Positions 1 through 8,667 of a DNA stretch of 64,000 bases are shown in pieces. The stretch is from Calditrichia bacterium (lineage in GTDB: Bacteria > Calditrichota > Calditrichia > RBG-13-44-9 > J075). The notes below the pieces were generated by a model. It saw only the letters and a program-made list of their open reading frames with translations. It made no database searches and had not been told where the DNA came from. The number at the start of each line of letters is the position of its first letter. Position 1 is the stretch's first letter. Where the stretch lies: NCBI GenBank assembly GCA_028284905.1, contig JANQQU010000083.1, positions 17,181-81,180 on the forward strand, written 5' to 3'. The position numbers and the translations under genes are program-made.

Positions 1-972
1 CCCTTTGTCTACGGCATCCTTTAACATCTCAGTTAAGCGCTTGTGATGGGTGCTGTGCGCAACCCGGGCAAGATGCGGCGATTGCTCCCGCGCCTCTTCA
101 CTTTCCCCATAATATTTGATGAGCATCTGTTTAGAAGCCTCCAGGAAAGCCGGATACTTTTTCTGATGGACGTAGATATAATCGGCTGTGATACAGGTCT
201 GGCCGCAATTGGCAAATTTCCCCCACATTATTTTCTCAGCGGCGTCTTTTGCATCAGCGGTTTCGTCAATAATGACCGGGGATTTTCCGCCTAATTCCAA
301 AGTTACTGAAGTCAGATGTTCCGCGGCAGCTTTCATCACGATTTTACCAACTGCCGGGCTGCCGGTAAAAAAGATATGATGGAACGGCTTGGCAAGCAAT
401 GCCTGGCTGACAGTCTTATCCCCTTCAAAGATTGCTACTTCTTTTTCCGGGAAAAGGGTTTCTACCATTTCCTTGATCAAAGCTGAAGTGTGTGGGACAT
501 GTTCCGAGGGTTTCAGAATCGCACAATTACCGGCAGCGATGGCGGAAGCGAGTGGGCCGAATGTCAGATTAAAGGGATAATTCCAGGGAGAAATGATCAG
601 GATAACCCCTTTCGGTTCGTATTGCACATAGGAACGCGTGGTCATCATTGCCAGGGTCGGCTTTACCTTCTGCGGCTTCATCCATTGTTTTAAATGCTTG
701 ATCGCATGTTTGATTTCCGTGTTGACATGCAGAATTTCAGAAAGGTCTACTTCAGCCCGCGGTTTTTTGAAATCGGCATACATCGCCTTGTAGAGATCTT
801 CCTTTCGCCGCTCTACCATCTCCAGTAGCCGTTTTAATTTGGCAATACGCTCTTTTCGCGTCGTCTGTGCTACTGCAAAACGGTGTTGCATTTGTAGCTC
901 AAATACCCGATCTATATCGCTTTGATAATTTTTTTGAGGGGTGGCTTTTTTCTGGGCAGCGGTTGTTGCCAT
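1..972 (-). CDS. Aldehyde dehydrogenase, class 3-like (3' end outside window)
   Basis: Oxidises aldehydes to carboxylates with NAD(P)+. The frame is open from an ATG at 972 to the window edge, giving 324 residues of a protein usually about 460 long. Visible family hallmarks are the cofactor segment IISPWNYPFNL, the FTGSPAVGK stretch, the general-base region LELGGKSP and the catalytic cysteine in ANCGQTC. The lack of a long N-terminal extension and the PWNYP/GQTC context fit the ALDH3 (fatty or aromatic aldehyde) branch. A GGAG lies about 10 bases upstream of the ATG. No frameshift is present up to base 1. The specific substrate cannot be read from the sequence. Confidence 0.93.
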   Translation of the reverse strand, partial: MATTAAQKKATPQKNYQSDIDRVFELQMQHRFAVAQTTRKERIAKLKRLLEMVERRKEDLYKAMYADFKKPRAEVDLSEILHVNTEIKHAIKHLKQWMKPQKVKPTLAMMTTRSYVQYEPKGVILIISPWNYPFNLTFGPLASAIAAGNCAILKPSEHVPHTSALIKEMVETLFPEKEVAIFEGDKTVSQALLAKPFHHIFFTGSPAVGKIVMKAAAEHLTSVTLELGGKSPVIIDETADAKDAAEKIMWGKFANCGQTCITADYIYVHQKKYPAFLEASKQMLIKYYGESEEAREQSPHLARVAHSTHHKRLTEMLKDAVDKG

Positions 973-1054
973 GGGAATTCTCCGGCTTGATGTTAACATC
1001 TAATGCAATTTTCCGGCATTGGGATATGCAATGCCGGATTAAAGGAATATATCA

Positions 1055-1396
1055 CTAAGCGATATATTCTGCCAGTGATTCGTTGAGATTGTTGTGATTG
1101 ATGGCGAAATGAGAGTCGTCCCAAATTGCTTCGCCATCGTTAAAGAAGATCACCTGCGGGGATTGATGACGGATGCCGGTGCGATTTTGAATATCCAGCG
1201 ATAACGGACGATCTTCGATGACATATACATGCCAATATTCAAATTGATCATTCTCGTTGGCAAATTCATTAAAAACACGCCAGGCGCGGGCGGAAACCGG
1301 GCAGGCAGTAGAATGCTTGAAGAGCATCACCGGGCGGTCCTGACTGGCGTTTAAAATCTTATCCAGATCTTCTCTGGATTTATATCTATGAATCAT
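1055..1396 (-). CDS. ytxJ: YtxJ-family bacillithiol-system monothiol protein
   Basis: A 113-residue cytoplasmic thioredoxin-fold protein of the YtxJ family, which is linked to bacillithiol redox chemistry in Firmicutes and Bacteroidota. The redox centre is the single cysteine at residue 32 in KHSTACPVSA, a monothiol version of a thioredoxin active site. The cis-Pro region HQSPQVIFF follows. It lies 88 bases downstream of recR on the same strand. Its presence suggests, but does not prove, that the organism makes bacillithiol, because no bshA/B/C gene is in the window. Confidence 0.85.
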   Translation of the reverse strand: MIHRYKSREDLDKILNASQDRPVMLFKHSTACPVSARAWRVFNEFANENDQFEYWHVYVIEDRPLSLDIQNRTGIRHQSPQVIFFNDGEAIWDDSHFAINHNNLNESLAEYIA

Positions 1397-1484
1397 TTTC
1401 CTATCTCCAAATTTTTCAATACCGAAGCTTGCTGCATTAGAACGTAAATAGATTGATGCTGAAAATTACTGCTATCGAAGCTGA

Positions 1485-2078
1485 TTAGATTTCACTCCGG
1501 GTTTGCAATGCTTTACCCAAAGTCAATTCATCCACAAACTCCAGAGAACCACCGAGGGGAATACCTCTGGCCAGGCGGGTGATTTTCACTCCCTGTGGCT
1601 TTATCAAGCGGGAGAGATAAATGGTCGTGGCTTCTCCTTCGGTGCTGGGATTCAGCGCGATGATAACTTCCTCGACACCTTCCAGCCGCTGCAGCAGTTC
1701 CTTGATATGCAATTCCTCCGGACCAATACCATCCAGTGGGGAAATGATGCCGCCGAGGACGTGATAGAGTCCTTTATATTCATTGGTCTTTTCCAGAAGC
1801 AGAATATTTTGAGAATCTTCCACAACGCAGATCACCTTCTGATTACGCCGGTCATCTCCGCAAATGAGGCATAACTCATCTTCCGTAAAATTAAAGCAAC
1901 GGGGACAAAGCCGGATGTCTGCTTTTACCTTCATGATCGCCCGGGCCAGTTCTTCGCCTTCCTGGGGGGCAGCGTTGAGAATGTGAAATGCCAGACGGGT
2001 AGCGGTTTTCCGGCCAATACCAGGCAGTTTGCCCAATGCAGCAGCCAATTGTTGTAAAGCAGGAGGAAGTGTAATCAT
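1485..2078 (-). CDS. recR: Recombination mediator protein RecR
   Basis: RecR works with RecF and RecO to load RecA at single-strand gaps. The 197-residue protein has the usual layout: an N-terminal helix-hairpin-helix (LGKLPGIGRKTATRLAFH, residues 16-33), a C4 zinc finger (C58, C61, C70, C73), a Toprim domain (VCVVE-like start VICVVEDSQ, then ALNPSTEGEAT) and the C-terminal TRLARGIPLGG motif. I chose the ATG at 2078 (MITLPPALQQL) over a GTG 12 bases upstream, because a GGAA sits just ahead of it and the family begins here. It is part of the ffs-dnaX-ybaB-recR neighbourhood common in bacteria. Confidence 0.96.
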   Translation of the reverse strand: MITLPPALQQLAAALGKLPGIGRKTATRLAFHILNAAPQEGEELARAIMKVKADIRLCPRCFNFTEDELCLICGDDRRNQKVICVVEDSQNILLLEKTNEYKGLYHVLGGIISPLDGIGPEELHIKELLQRLEGVEEVIIALNPSTEGEATTIYLSRLIKPQGVKITRLARGIPLGGSLEFVDELTLGKALQTRSEI

Positions 2079-2178
2079 GATTATTTCCACACTTTAAGGT
2101 TTAGTCCGCAGCTTCTTGATTAGCTGATAGTCAGATTTTTCAGCCAGGTGAATTTTTCTCGGCAGAAAGGCCGCTATC

Positions 2179-2214
2179 AAAAAGCGCTGTTAATATAATG
2201 CAATCAACAGCGCT
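2179..2214 (-). terminator. Rho-independent terminator after dnaX-ybaB
   Basis: On the minus strand a perfect 9-bp stem (AGCGCTGTT / AACAGCGCT) with a 14-base loop is followed by a T-run (the A-run at 2179-2183 of the plus strand). It lies 50-85 bases past the ybaB stop, so recR probably has its own promoter or depends on read-through. Confidence 0.7.
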
Positions 2215-2263
2215 GATGTTACAAATTGAATAATCGAAAAAATTTGGAGCAGGTTAAAAATGA

Positions 2264-2590
2264 TTAGAAGCCGGGAAGATTAAAGCCGGGAGGCAACAGG
2301 TTCATCATCGGTCCCATTACTTTCTGCATTTCCTGCTGAGAACGATTTATCGCGTTTTCCAGCGCCTGATTTGTTGCAGCAACGATAAGATCTTCCAGCA
2401 TTTCTTTGTCTTCCGGATCGATAACTTCCGTTTCGATATCCACCCGAAGAATTTTGTTTTGACAATTGGCGGTTACCTTTACCATACCACCACCGGCTGT
2501 ACCTTCTACGGTGATCGTCGCCAGGGACTCTTTCGCCCGTTGCATGTCGTCCTGCATTTTTTTCATCATTTCATTGATGTTCGGTAACAT
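2264..2590 (-). CDS. YbaB/EbfC nucleoid-associated protein
   Basis: A 108-residue YbaB/EbfC-family DNA-binding protein that dimerises and coats DNA. Recognisable features are the N-terminal helix MKKMQDDMQRAKESLA, the strand VEGTAGGGMVKVTANCQ, the DLIVAATNQAL helix and a C-terminal methionine-rich tail (MQKVMGPMMNLLPPGFNLPGF region). It starts 8 bases after the dnaX stop and is therefore translationally close to it. The dnaX-ybaB-recR order is widely conserved and supports the assignment. Confidence 0.94.
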   Translation of the reverse strand: MLPNINEMMKKMQDDMQRAKESLATITVEGTAGGGMVKVTANCQNKILRVDIETEVIDPEDKEMLEDLIVAATNQALENAINRSQQEMQKVMGPMMNLLPPGFNLPGF

Positions 2591-2598
2591 ATATTCTC

Positions 2599-4386
2599 CT
2601 AATCCATGTTCTCACAATCAAAAAGTTCTATTATTTTCTTTAGCACCGGCTCTTTATCTTTCATGCTTTCAAAAACATCTTCCGGTGTTAACATCTGTTT
2701 CTCGATGCCTTTTTCTTCAAAATCTACTTTGACACAATCGATTTTAACCGCAGCCTGCATGGTGCTGCCAAGTGCGTTTTCGATCAGCTTAACATTCTTC
2801 ATGATATGCCCGATATGAAAGGATGTTTTCGGATCGAAGGCAATCTGCAATTGACCATTCTCTAATTTGTAGGGAACGCCATCCTGTAAAAAAGAAGCCA
2901 ACGCGATCTTTTCTTTGCGAACTGCCTCGACAACCGTTGTCCAATTTTCGGAAATATTTTCCAGGGAAAGATTGAGGGCAGGTGGCAGGTTATTCGTCTC
3001 AACCGGTGCCGGGGCTTCTACAACCGCCGTCTCTACAGCTTTTTCCGGCTGCACTGGCACTTTTTTCGGCTGCAGGTTTTTTAAGCCGGCAAATTGGTTT
3101 GCTGATATCGATGCTTTTGTTTCCTTGTCGGATTTCCCTGCGGGGGCAGCAGAGGGAAAGAGGCTCCCCTGTGGTTTACCGCTGTTGTCTACGGGAGGTG
3201 TATACCCACCGGCAGATGGTCCGCCACCGGAGGGCTTTCCGGAACCCGGTGCCGCCGGTGCACTGCCTGCGGGAGGAAGATTCTTCAGTAATTCGAGAAG
3301 CTCTTCCATGTCAACACTTAAAGGTTTATGGGCAATTTTCAGCAAAAGCAATTCCAGGATTAACTGTGGATTTTCACTGAACTTTAGAATGCTCTCATTT
3401 TGTGTCAAAATTTCCAAATACTGAATTAAATCGGCGGTTTCGAATTCAGCTGCTTTTTCCTGGTAGCGTCCTTTGATATAATCGGAGGTTTCCAGTAAGC
3501 TGGTGCCGCCAGTGGCCCGGGTCAGCATTAGGTTACGAAAATGTGCTTCCAGTCCCTGGACGAAATTCATCAAATCATGCCCTTGTTGGGAGACGCGGCC
3601 GACAAAGAGGATAATTTCGCCATCCTTTTTCTCCTTGAGCAAGTCAGTATATTCGAAATATAATTCTTCCCCGATAATCCCCAGCGAACTCTGCACTTGC
3701 TCGACAGTAATTTTTCCAGCACTAAAGGATGATAATTGATCGAGAATACTGGTCGCATCGCGCATCCCGCCATCGGCTTTGCGGGCAATGAGCGTTAAGC
3801 TTTCCGAGTCGATGTCAATTTTTTCCTGGGTCGCAATTTTTTCCAGTTGGGCGGCAATTGCTGCTGTCGGTATCCTTTTAAAATCGAAGCGCTGGCAACG
3901 GGAGAGAATTGTTAAGGGGACCCGATGAATTTCCGTTGTCGCAAAAATAAACAGCGCATGTGGCGGAGGTTCTTCCAATGTTTTCAGCAAGGCATTAAAT
4001 GCTTCTTTGCTGAGCATATGGAATTCATCGATGATGTACACTTTATAAGCAGAAGAGGCCGGGGCAATGCGAACGTTCTCGCGCAGATTGCGGATTTCAT
4101 CTATCCCGCGGTTACTGGCACCATCTATTTCTATAACATCGAGTTTCTGAGGATCGTCTTCTGCCGCGCCGAGCCCAAAATCCGCTTTATCCTGATTATT
4201 TACCGCTCTGGCTAACAGTCTGGCTGTAGTCGTTTTACCAACACCACGCGGACCTGCAAAAATAAAAGCATGTCCCAGGCGCCCTTCCTGCAAAGCGTTG
4301 ACCAGCGTCCGGGAAACATGTTCCTGACCGACAACATCTTCGAATTTCATGGGGCGCCATTTTCTGGCCAGAACGATATAGCTCAT
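2599..4386 (-). CDS. dnaX: DNA polymerase III subunit gamma/tau
   Basis: Clamp-loader ATPase, 595 residues from the ATG at 4386. GAGG seven bases upstream and the family start (MSYIVLARKWRP) favour this over an upstream ATG at 4431. Walker A is GPRGVGKT (45-52), Walker B YIIDEFHM (near 117-124), SRC arginine finger region LSRCQRFDF. A Pro/Gly/Ala-rich linker near residues 370-470 leads to a C-terminal tau-like domain. Oddly, the segment between AVNNQDKADF and LDVIEIDGAS (61-82) contains no cysteine, whereas most bacterial DnaX proteins carry a four-cysteine zinc module there. The rest of the ATPase core is intact, so the gene is probably functional. Confidence 0.96.
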   Translation of the reverse strand: MSYIVLARKWRPMKFEDVVGQEHVSRTLVNALQEGRLGHAFIFAGPRGVGKTTTARLLARAVNNQDKADFGLGAAEDDPQKLDVIEIDGASNRGIDEIRNLRENVRIAPASSAYKVYIIDEFHMLSKEAFNALLKTLEEPPPHALFIFATTEIHRVPLTILSRCQRFDFKRIPTAAIAAQLEKIATQEKIDIDSESLTLIARKADGGMRDATSILDQLSSFSAGKITVEQVQSSLGIIGEELYFEYTDLLKEKKDGEIILFVGRVSQQGHDLMNFVQGLEAHFRNLMLTRATGGTSLLETSDYIKGRYQEKAAEFETADLIQYLEILTQNESILKFSENPQLILELLLLKIAHKPLSVDMEELLELLKNLPPAGSAPAAPGSGKPSGGGPSAGGYTPPVDNSGKPQGSLFPSAAPAGKSDKETKASISANQFAGLKNLQPKKVPVQPEKAVETAVVEAPAPVETNNLPPALNLSLENISENWTTVVEAVRKEKIALASFLQDGVPYKLENGQLQIAFDPKTSFHIGHIMKNVKLIENALGSTMQAAVKIDCVKVDFEEKGIEKQMLTPEDVFESMKDKEPVLKKIIELFDCENMD

Positions 4387-4472
4387 AGAATTGCCTCGGA
4401 AATGATTTGCAGCTTCTGGCAAAATATTCAAATGCCAATCAACTTAAAATGTCAGATTGCTACTAATAATAA

Positions 4473-4570
4473 AAGCCAGGTAACCCCACGGCACATAGAC
4501 TGACCACCTACCGTTGCTTCCTTCCGGACCTGGCGGGGTTCGGCGGGGTACTATTGCGTGGGACCTGGCT
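4473..4570 (-). ncRNA. ffs: Signal recognition particle RNA, small bacterial (4.5S) type
   Basis: The minus strand carries the conserved SRP RNA apical loop and asymmetric bulge, CAGGTCCGGAAGGAAGCAAC, within a long hairpin. The ends pair (AGCCAGGT with ACCTGGCT) and the 3' end runs into TTTTATT, which should serve as terminator. About 98 nt, so the small Alu-less form. It binds Ffh and directs co-translational membrane targeting. It lies directly upstream of dnaX, a frequent location. A possible promoter on the minus strand is TTGTTT, 17 bases, TATTAA just upstream of the 5' end. Confidence 0.96.
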
Positions 4571-4883
4571 TTTATTAATATTTGAAATATCTCATTCAAA
4601 CAACCTTTGAAAGTGGGAAATGTTAAGTTGATTCCCTTAATTTCAAGACTTAAAATTTAAAGCAATGCGATTCGAAAGTCAAACTGAAAAAGATTATTGA
4701 GCGAATCGTTTAGAGGAAGAACATTAATTTCTCTTTGTAATTTATATAGAAAGTATGTAAAATTCGCCCTTGTAAAACAAGTGCATTTTTTAACAATGAA
4801 AACTTGTTATACAATAGGGGATGTGTTGAGAATAAAACTGAGATCGAAAAGTTAAATTATTTTAAAATTGCAGGAGGAGTATC
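4571..4883. other. Divergent intergenic region between ffs and the aldolase gene
   Basis: An AT-rich 313-base interval holding the promoters of ffs (minus) and the aldolase gene (plus). A possible -10 element TACAAT is at 4810-4815, but no convincing -35 hexamer is seen. The 7-bp inverted repeat AACAAGT / ACTTGTT (about 4777-4808) could be an operator. No gene is visible. Confidence 0.4.
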
Positions 4884-5936
4884 ATGATTAACAAGATTAC
4901 AGAATTACTCGGGAGTGAAGCGGATAGTCTGCTGAATCATAAATGTAAAACAATCGCCAGCGATGATTTACATCTTCCCGGTCCGGATTTTATCGATCGC
5001 GTAATGGCCGATACCGACCGGACACCGACTGTCTTAAGAAATATGCAAACGCTGTTCAACCATGGCCGTATGGGCGGCTCCGGTTATATTTCCATCTTAC
5101 CGGTAGATCAGGGTATTGAGCACACCGCCGGTGCTTCCTTTGCACCAAACCCGATTTATTTTGACCCGGAAAATATTGTTAAACTCGCTATCGAAGGTGG
5201 ATGTAATGCTGTTGCCTCCACATTAGGTGTTCTCGGCGCAGTTAGCCGTAAATATGCGCACAAGATTCCTTTTATTCTTAAACTCAACCACAACGAGTTA
5301 TTGACATATCCGAATAAATATGATCAAATTCTTTTTGCCAACATCGATCAGGCTTTTGAAATGGGCGCGATCGCAGTTGGTGCGACAATCTACTTCGGCT
5401 CCGAGGAGAGCAGTCGTCAGATTGTAGAAATTTCCGAAGCATTCAAACATGCACATGATCTTGGTCTGGTAACCATTCTTTGGGCGTATACTCGTAATTC
5501 CGGCTTCAAGAAAGATGGCAAAGATTATCACGTCGCTGCAGACCTTACCGGTCAGGCAAACCATCTGGCAGCAACAATTGAAGCTGATATCGTGAAGCAG
5601 AAACAAGCTGAAAACAATGGTGGATTCACCGCAGTAAATTTTGCAAAATCCCACCCGAATATGTATAGCGAATTAAGCAGCGATCATCCGATTGACTTAA
5701 CCCGCTACCAGGTAGCTAACTGCTACATGGGCCGGGCTGGATTGATTAATTCCGGTGGCGCTTCCGGCGATAACGATCTGGCGCAGGCGGTGAAGACTGC
5801 TGTGATTAACAAGCGTGCCGGTGGTATGGGATTAATTTCCGGACGTAAAGCATTCCAGCGTCCCATGAAAGAAGGCGCCAGCCTCCTTCATGCGATTCAG
5901 GATGTATATCTGGAAGATGCAGTAACAATTGCCTAA
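4884..5936 (+). CDS. fbaB: Class I fructose-bisphosphate aldolase, FbaB (DhnA) type
   Basis: Cleaves fructose 1,6-bisphosphate to glyceraldehyde 3-phosphate and dihydroxyacetone phosphate through a Schiff base, in glycolysis and gluconeogenesis. The 350 residues match the length of E. coli FbaB and keep its signature stretches: [22 protein letters not shown], the lysine-bearing ADIVKQK near residue 235, [16 protein letters not shown] and [17 protein letters not shown] strong AGGAGGAG precedes the ATG. It is a single-gene unit with its own terminator. Codon use and a strong ribosome site suggest high expression. Confidence 0.96.
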   Translation: MINKITELLGSEADSLLNHKCKTIASDDLHLPGPDFIDRVMADTDRTPTVLRNMQTLFNHGRMGGSGYISILPVDQGIEHTAGASFAPNPIYFDPENIVKLAIEGGCNAVASTLGVLGAVSRKYAHKIPFILKLNHNELLTYPNKYDQILFANIDQAFEMGAIAVGATIYFGSEESSRQIVEISEAFKHAHDLGLVTILWAYTRNSGFKKDGKDYHVAADLTGQANHLAATIEADIVKQKQAENNGGFTAVNFAKSHPNMYSELSSDHPIDLTRYQVANCYMGRAGLINSGGASGDNDLAQAVKTAVINKRAGGMGLISGRKAFQRPMKEGASLLHAIQDVYLEDAVTIA

Positions 5937-5956
5937 GGGCTTTATGGGCTTAACGC

Positions 5957-5995
5957 AAAAGGCCGCGGGGAAACCCTCGCGGCCTTTTCGTTTTT
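5957..5995 (+). terminator. Rho-independent terminator of the aldolase gene
   Basis: GC-rich hairpin GGCCGCG (5961-5967) / CGCGGCC (5978-5984), extended by flanking AA/TT pairs, followed by TTTTCGTTTTT. It lies 20 bases past the aldolase stop. The A-run on the left could let it act in both directions. Confidence 0.88.
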
Positions 5996-6006
5996 ATGGG
6001 ATGGGT

Positions 6007-6798
6007 TCACTGTTCTGTTACAAATTGAGCGGCGCCAAGAATTTTCATGTTACTGCTATGTTGTGCATAAGCAATGACGGTTACATCATCCGGGCCGAGG
6101 TCTGTTGGTAAATTGAGTGTCAAATTGCCTGTGCCGCTTTTTGACGGCGATATGGTGCGGAATACCCGAACTATATTTACATGGCTAAGCTGCCGCCCAC
6201 CGTTTTCTCCCCGCCTTACCGCAGTACTGGCATCTTTCTCTACAACCGCAATGTTCAATTCAATATCTTGCAAATTCTTCGCTAATTGATAGCTGACAGC
6301 CAGAGACGTTTTATCCGGCGCTGGCTTCAGGGCTAAATTGATATCAATGCTTTGCTGATTGGTTAAAGCCTGTTGAACTTCCCGGCGCGCTGTACTTTCC
6401 CGGGAGCCGACAAACTCGTTGCTGCCATTGATAATCATTTGCGGTGTATAAATTCGACTGGCGCGAAACTGCCGGGCATAACGGCGTTGCCGGTCAGAAT
6501 AAACGGCGCTGCTATATGGATCCTTCCAGCCGAGATAATCCCAATAATCGACATGAAAAGAGAGCGCAAACACCGCCTGTTCTTTCTCTTCCGCTTCGGA
6601 AACGAGTTTTGCTAATACCCGATCTGCCGGTGGGCAGCTGGAGCAGCCCTGGGAGGTGAATAGCTCTACAACGGCAAATCCCTCAGTGGATTGGCTATAA
6701 GCTGTTGTTGTAGTAAAAGCAAAGATCAGGAAAAGCCCTGGGAATAGGAATAATCCTGACTGAAAGTTTAAAAATGTGTTTAAAAAGCTGGTTTTCAA
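6007..6798 (-). CDS. DUF1223 family secreted thioredoxin-fold protein
   Basis: A 263-residue exported protein of the DUF1223 family, function unknown. Family hallmarks are VVELFTSQGCSSCPPAD with a CSSCP motif, LSFHVDYWDYLGWKDP and the YTPQMIINGSNEFVGS segment. The CxxC and cis-Pro-like TPQ suggest a thioredoxin-fold redox role outside the cytoplasm. I chose a TTG start at 6798 because GGAGG sits four bases before it and it opens a clean signal peptide (MKTSFLNTF... ending AYSQS). Upstream in-frame ATGs lack ribosome sites. It converges with the aldolase terminator. Confidence 0.85.
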   Translation of the reverse strand: MKTSFLNTFLNFQSGLFLFPGLFLIFAFTTTTAYSQSTEGFAVVELFTSQGCSSCPPADRVLAKLVSEAEEKEQAVFALSFHVDYWDYLGWKDPYSSAVYSDRQRRYARQFRASRIYTPQMIINGSNEFVGSRESTARREVQQALTNQQSIDINLALKPAPDKTSLAVSYQLAKNLQDIELNIAVVEKDASTAVRRGENGGRQLSHVNIVRVFRTISPSKSGTGNLTLNLPTDLGPDDVTVIAYAQHSSNMKILGAAQFVTEQ

Positions 6799-6962
6799 GT
6801 GTCCTCCACGCTGATGTTGATAAAACATATGCTTCAGTATGAAAATAAAAAAGCTGCAGCGAGAAATCCTCATAAAGAGTTCACAGGATTTTCATTTTTT
6901 GATGAATTGAAGGTTGATAGTTCTTAACAGGTATGATCAGAAAAGATAGGGGAGACAAACTT

Positions 6963-7523
6963 CTAGTCGGAAAATAAAGAGGCGCTGGGGAGCGGAATCC
7001 AAAGTTCGGCGGTATAGGTTTTGCCGGTTTCCGGAATGCTTTCATCCTCTATCAAACGAACAACGATGGTCGAGTGATCCGGAAAATTACTGGCTTTGGC
7101 AAACTCAATCAACTCCTGGTGTAAGTTGGGGACGGAAGGATTAATATCAAGATGCTGCCCTTCAAAAACAACCGGGTAGCGCCATTCACCAAGAAATAAT
7201 GGTGATTTTACCATGGTGTTTTCTGCAACCGGAGAGGCAATTTCCAGGGATGGATTGCCCTTGCTTCGGAATATCATTAGCAAGGGACCGGTCGGCTGTA
7301 AGTGCTGATTGGAGAGCTCTTGCCGGAAAGATTGTAAGGCACTCTGAGATGTTTTTGTTTCAGCATCAAAATACATTGATACCAATGGAAAGGTATTCAC
7401 TTCCTGCAAAGCAATTTTGAATTCAGCGTTTTCGCTTTCAATTGCTTGCTGTTCGGAATTATTGCAGCCAGCTAATAAAAGACTTATTAACAGCGCCGCG
7501 AGTACGGTTAAGAATCTCTTCAT
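6963..7523 (-). CDS. Putative lipoprotein with GyrI-like (effector-binding) domain
   Basis: A 186-residue protein starting at the ATG at 7523, with a lipoprotein signal peptide MKRFLTVLAALLISLLLAGC whose cysteine would be lipidated. The mature part (FKIALQEVNTFPLVSMYF..., then TGPLLMIFRSK and ending in TYTAELWIPLP) resembles the SRPBCC/GyrI-like small-molecule-binding fold found in AraC-type effector domains. That fold call rests on pattern only. No enzymatic residues are evident. It is divergently oriented to the DUF4835 gene, with about 200 bases between starts. Confidence 0.7.
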   Translation of the reverse strand: MKRFLTVLAALLISLLLAGCNNSEQQAIESENAEFKIALQEVNTFPLVSMYFDAETKTSQSALQSFRQELSNQHLQPTGPLLMIFRSKGNPSLEIASPVAENTMVKSPLFLGEWRYPVVFEGQHLDINPSVPNLHQELIEFAKASNFPDHSTIVVRLIEDESIPETGKTYTAELWIPLPSASLFSD

Positions 7524-7732
7524 TTTTCCAATCGTTTTATTTCCAATTATTATTATACATAAATCATTTCGGGGAGGCAAAGGGTAAAATGATTCGGGCG
7601 AATGGAACTTATCCCCTGAAAAAACATGCAATAGTACCGTGAATAGCGCTTGAAAATGCCTGCGAATCATATTACCTTTTTGTCTAGCATTAGCATTTTG
7701 AATGAAGAAGTTACTTAATGAAAGGCTTTCCA

Positions 7733-8608
7733 ATGCCGGCAGTTTTTAGATTCCTTTATGTTCCGTTTTTAATTCTCCTGTTCAGTTTACCGGGTTTTGG
7801 GCAAGAGATTGAGTTCCAGGCGAATTTGCAGGCGGATCGTTTGCAACCGCAGGATCAAAATATTCTGGCCGAAATTCCCCGCCGTTTGGAAGATTACGTC
7901 AATTCTTACCAATGGGCCGATGAGTATGATGAAATGCGCTTGAAGATGCGTATGAATATTGTCGTTACTACGGTTAGAACGCGTGGCTCTGAAAAAATCT
8001 TCCGGGCGCAATTCCTGGTGCAATCCAGCGCTGGCGGAAACTTTCTGGATCAAGCCTGTGAATTTCCCTACATCGAAGGGCAGAGTATGGATCATCAACG
8101 CCCGATTTTTAATTCACTGCTTTCTATCGTGGATTATTACATCTATATGCTACTCGGGGTGGAGTTGGACACATATCTCTTAAAAGGGGGCACCCGCTAT
8201 TATGATCAGGCCCGAAACATTGCCGATGAAGGGCTGATTAGTCAGTATGCAACCGGATGGAAATCCCGCCTGGAAGATCAGCAGCTGATCACTGACGCAG
8301 ACCACAGCTTCCTTCGCGATGCATTATTTTATTTCTACGAAGGTCTGTTTTATATTGAAGAAAAGCAGGATGATAAAAAAGCGGTAGATTACTCTGGCAA
8401 GGTTGTAGAACTCTTAAAGCAGATGAGCAGCCGCCGTCCGAATAGTAAAATTTTGAAACGGTTTCTGGATGCCCATCATAAGGAGTTCTGTGTGCTCTTT
8501 ACTTATGATCAGGGCTTAAATAATTATCGGGAAATGATGCGCATTGATAACCGCCACAGTGAAGTATATGCGGAATGTATGTCAAAAGGAAAAGAGCGAA
8601 CTTTTTAG
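7733..8608 (+). CDS. DUF4835 family secreted protein (PorD-like, type IX secretion)
   Basis: A 291-residue exported protein with signal peptide MPAVFRFLYVPFLILLFSLP ending GFGQ. The mature part fits DUF4835, which in Bacteroidota is annotated as PorD, a protein needed for type IX secretion: N-terminal strand EIEFQANLQADRL, YVNSYQWADEYDEMRLKMRMNI, the FPYIEGQSMDHQRPIFNSLL region and a long helical C-terminus. Several genes in this window encode proteins with T9SS sorting domains, so a secretion-related role fits. I preferred the ATG at 7733 (AAAGG seven bases upstream) over one at 7718. A strong terminator follows. PorD function here is inference. Confidence 0.68.
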   Translation: MPAVFRFLYVPFLILLFSLPGFGQEIEFQANLQADRLQPQDQNILAEIPRRLEDYVNSYQWADEYDEMRLKMRMNIVVTTVRTRGSEKIFRAQFLVQSSAGGNFLDQACEFPYIEGQSMDHQRPIFNSLLSIVDYYIYMLLGVELDTYLLKGGTRYYDQARNIADEGLISQYATGWKSRLEDQQLITDADHSFLRDALFYFYEGLFYIEEKQDDKKAVDYSGKVVELLKQMSSRRPNSKILKRFLDAHHKEFCVLFTYDQGLNNYREMMRIDNRHSEVYAECMSKGKERTF

Positions 8609-8632
8609 TATAAAGATTATCAATCGGATTTG

Positions 8633-8663
8633 AAGGGAAGTTTCCGGGAAACTTCCCTTTTTT
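8633..8663 (+). terminator. Rho-independent terminator after the DUF4835 gene
   Basis: A perfect 10-bp stem GGGAAGTTTC / GAAACTTCCC with loop CGG (8635-8657), followed by six Ts. It sits between two convergent genes. On the minus strand the hairpin lacks a good T-run, so it mainly serves the plus-strand gene. Confidence 0.88.
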
Positions 8664-8667
8664 GTTG

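Noticed and set aside
33..215. Apparent stop near the window start suggesting a frameshift in the aldehyde dehydrogenase
   Set aside because: Reading the correct frame from 972 gives an uninterrupted protein through base 1 (ending HHKRLTEMLKDAVDKG).
2915..3424. Long open frame opposite dnaX
   Set aside because: It lies antisense to the Pro/Gly/Ala-rich linker of dnaX, has no ribosome site, and reflects the composition of the real gene.
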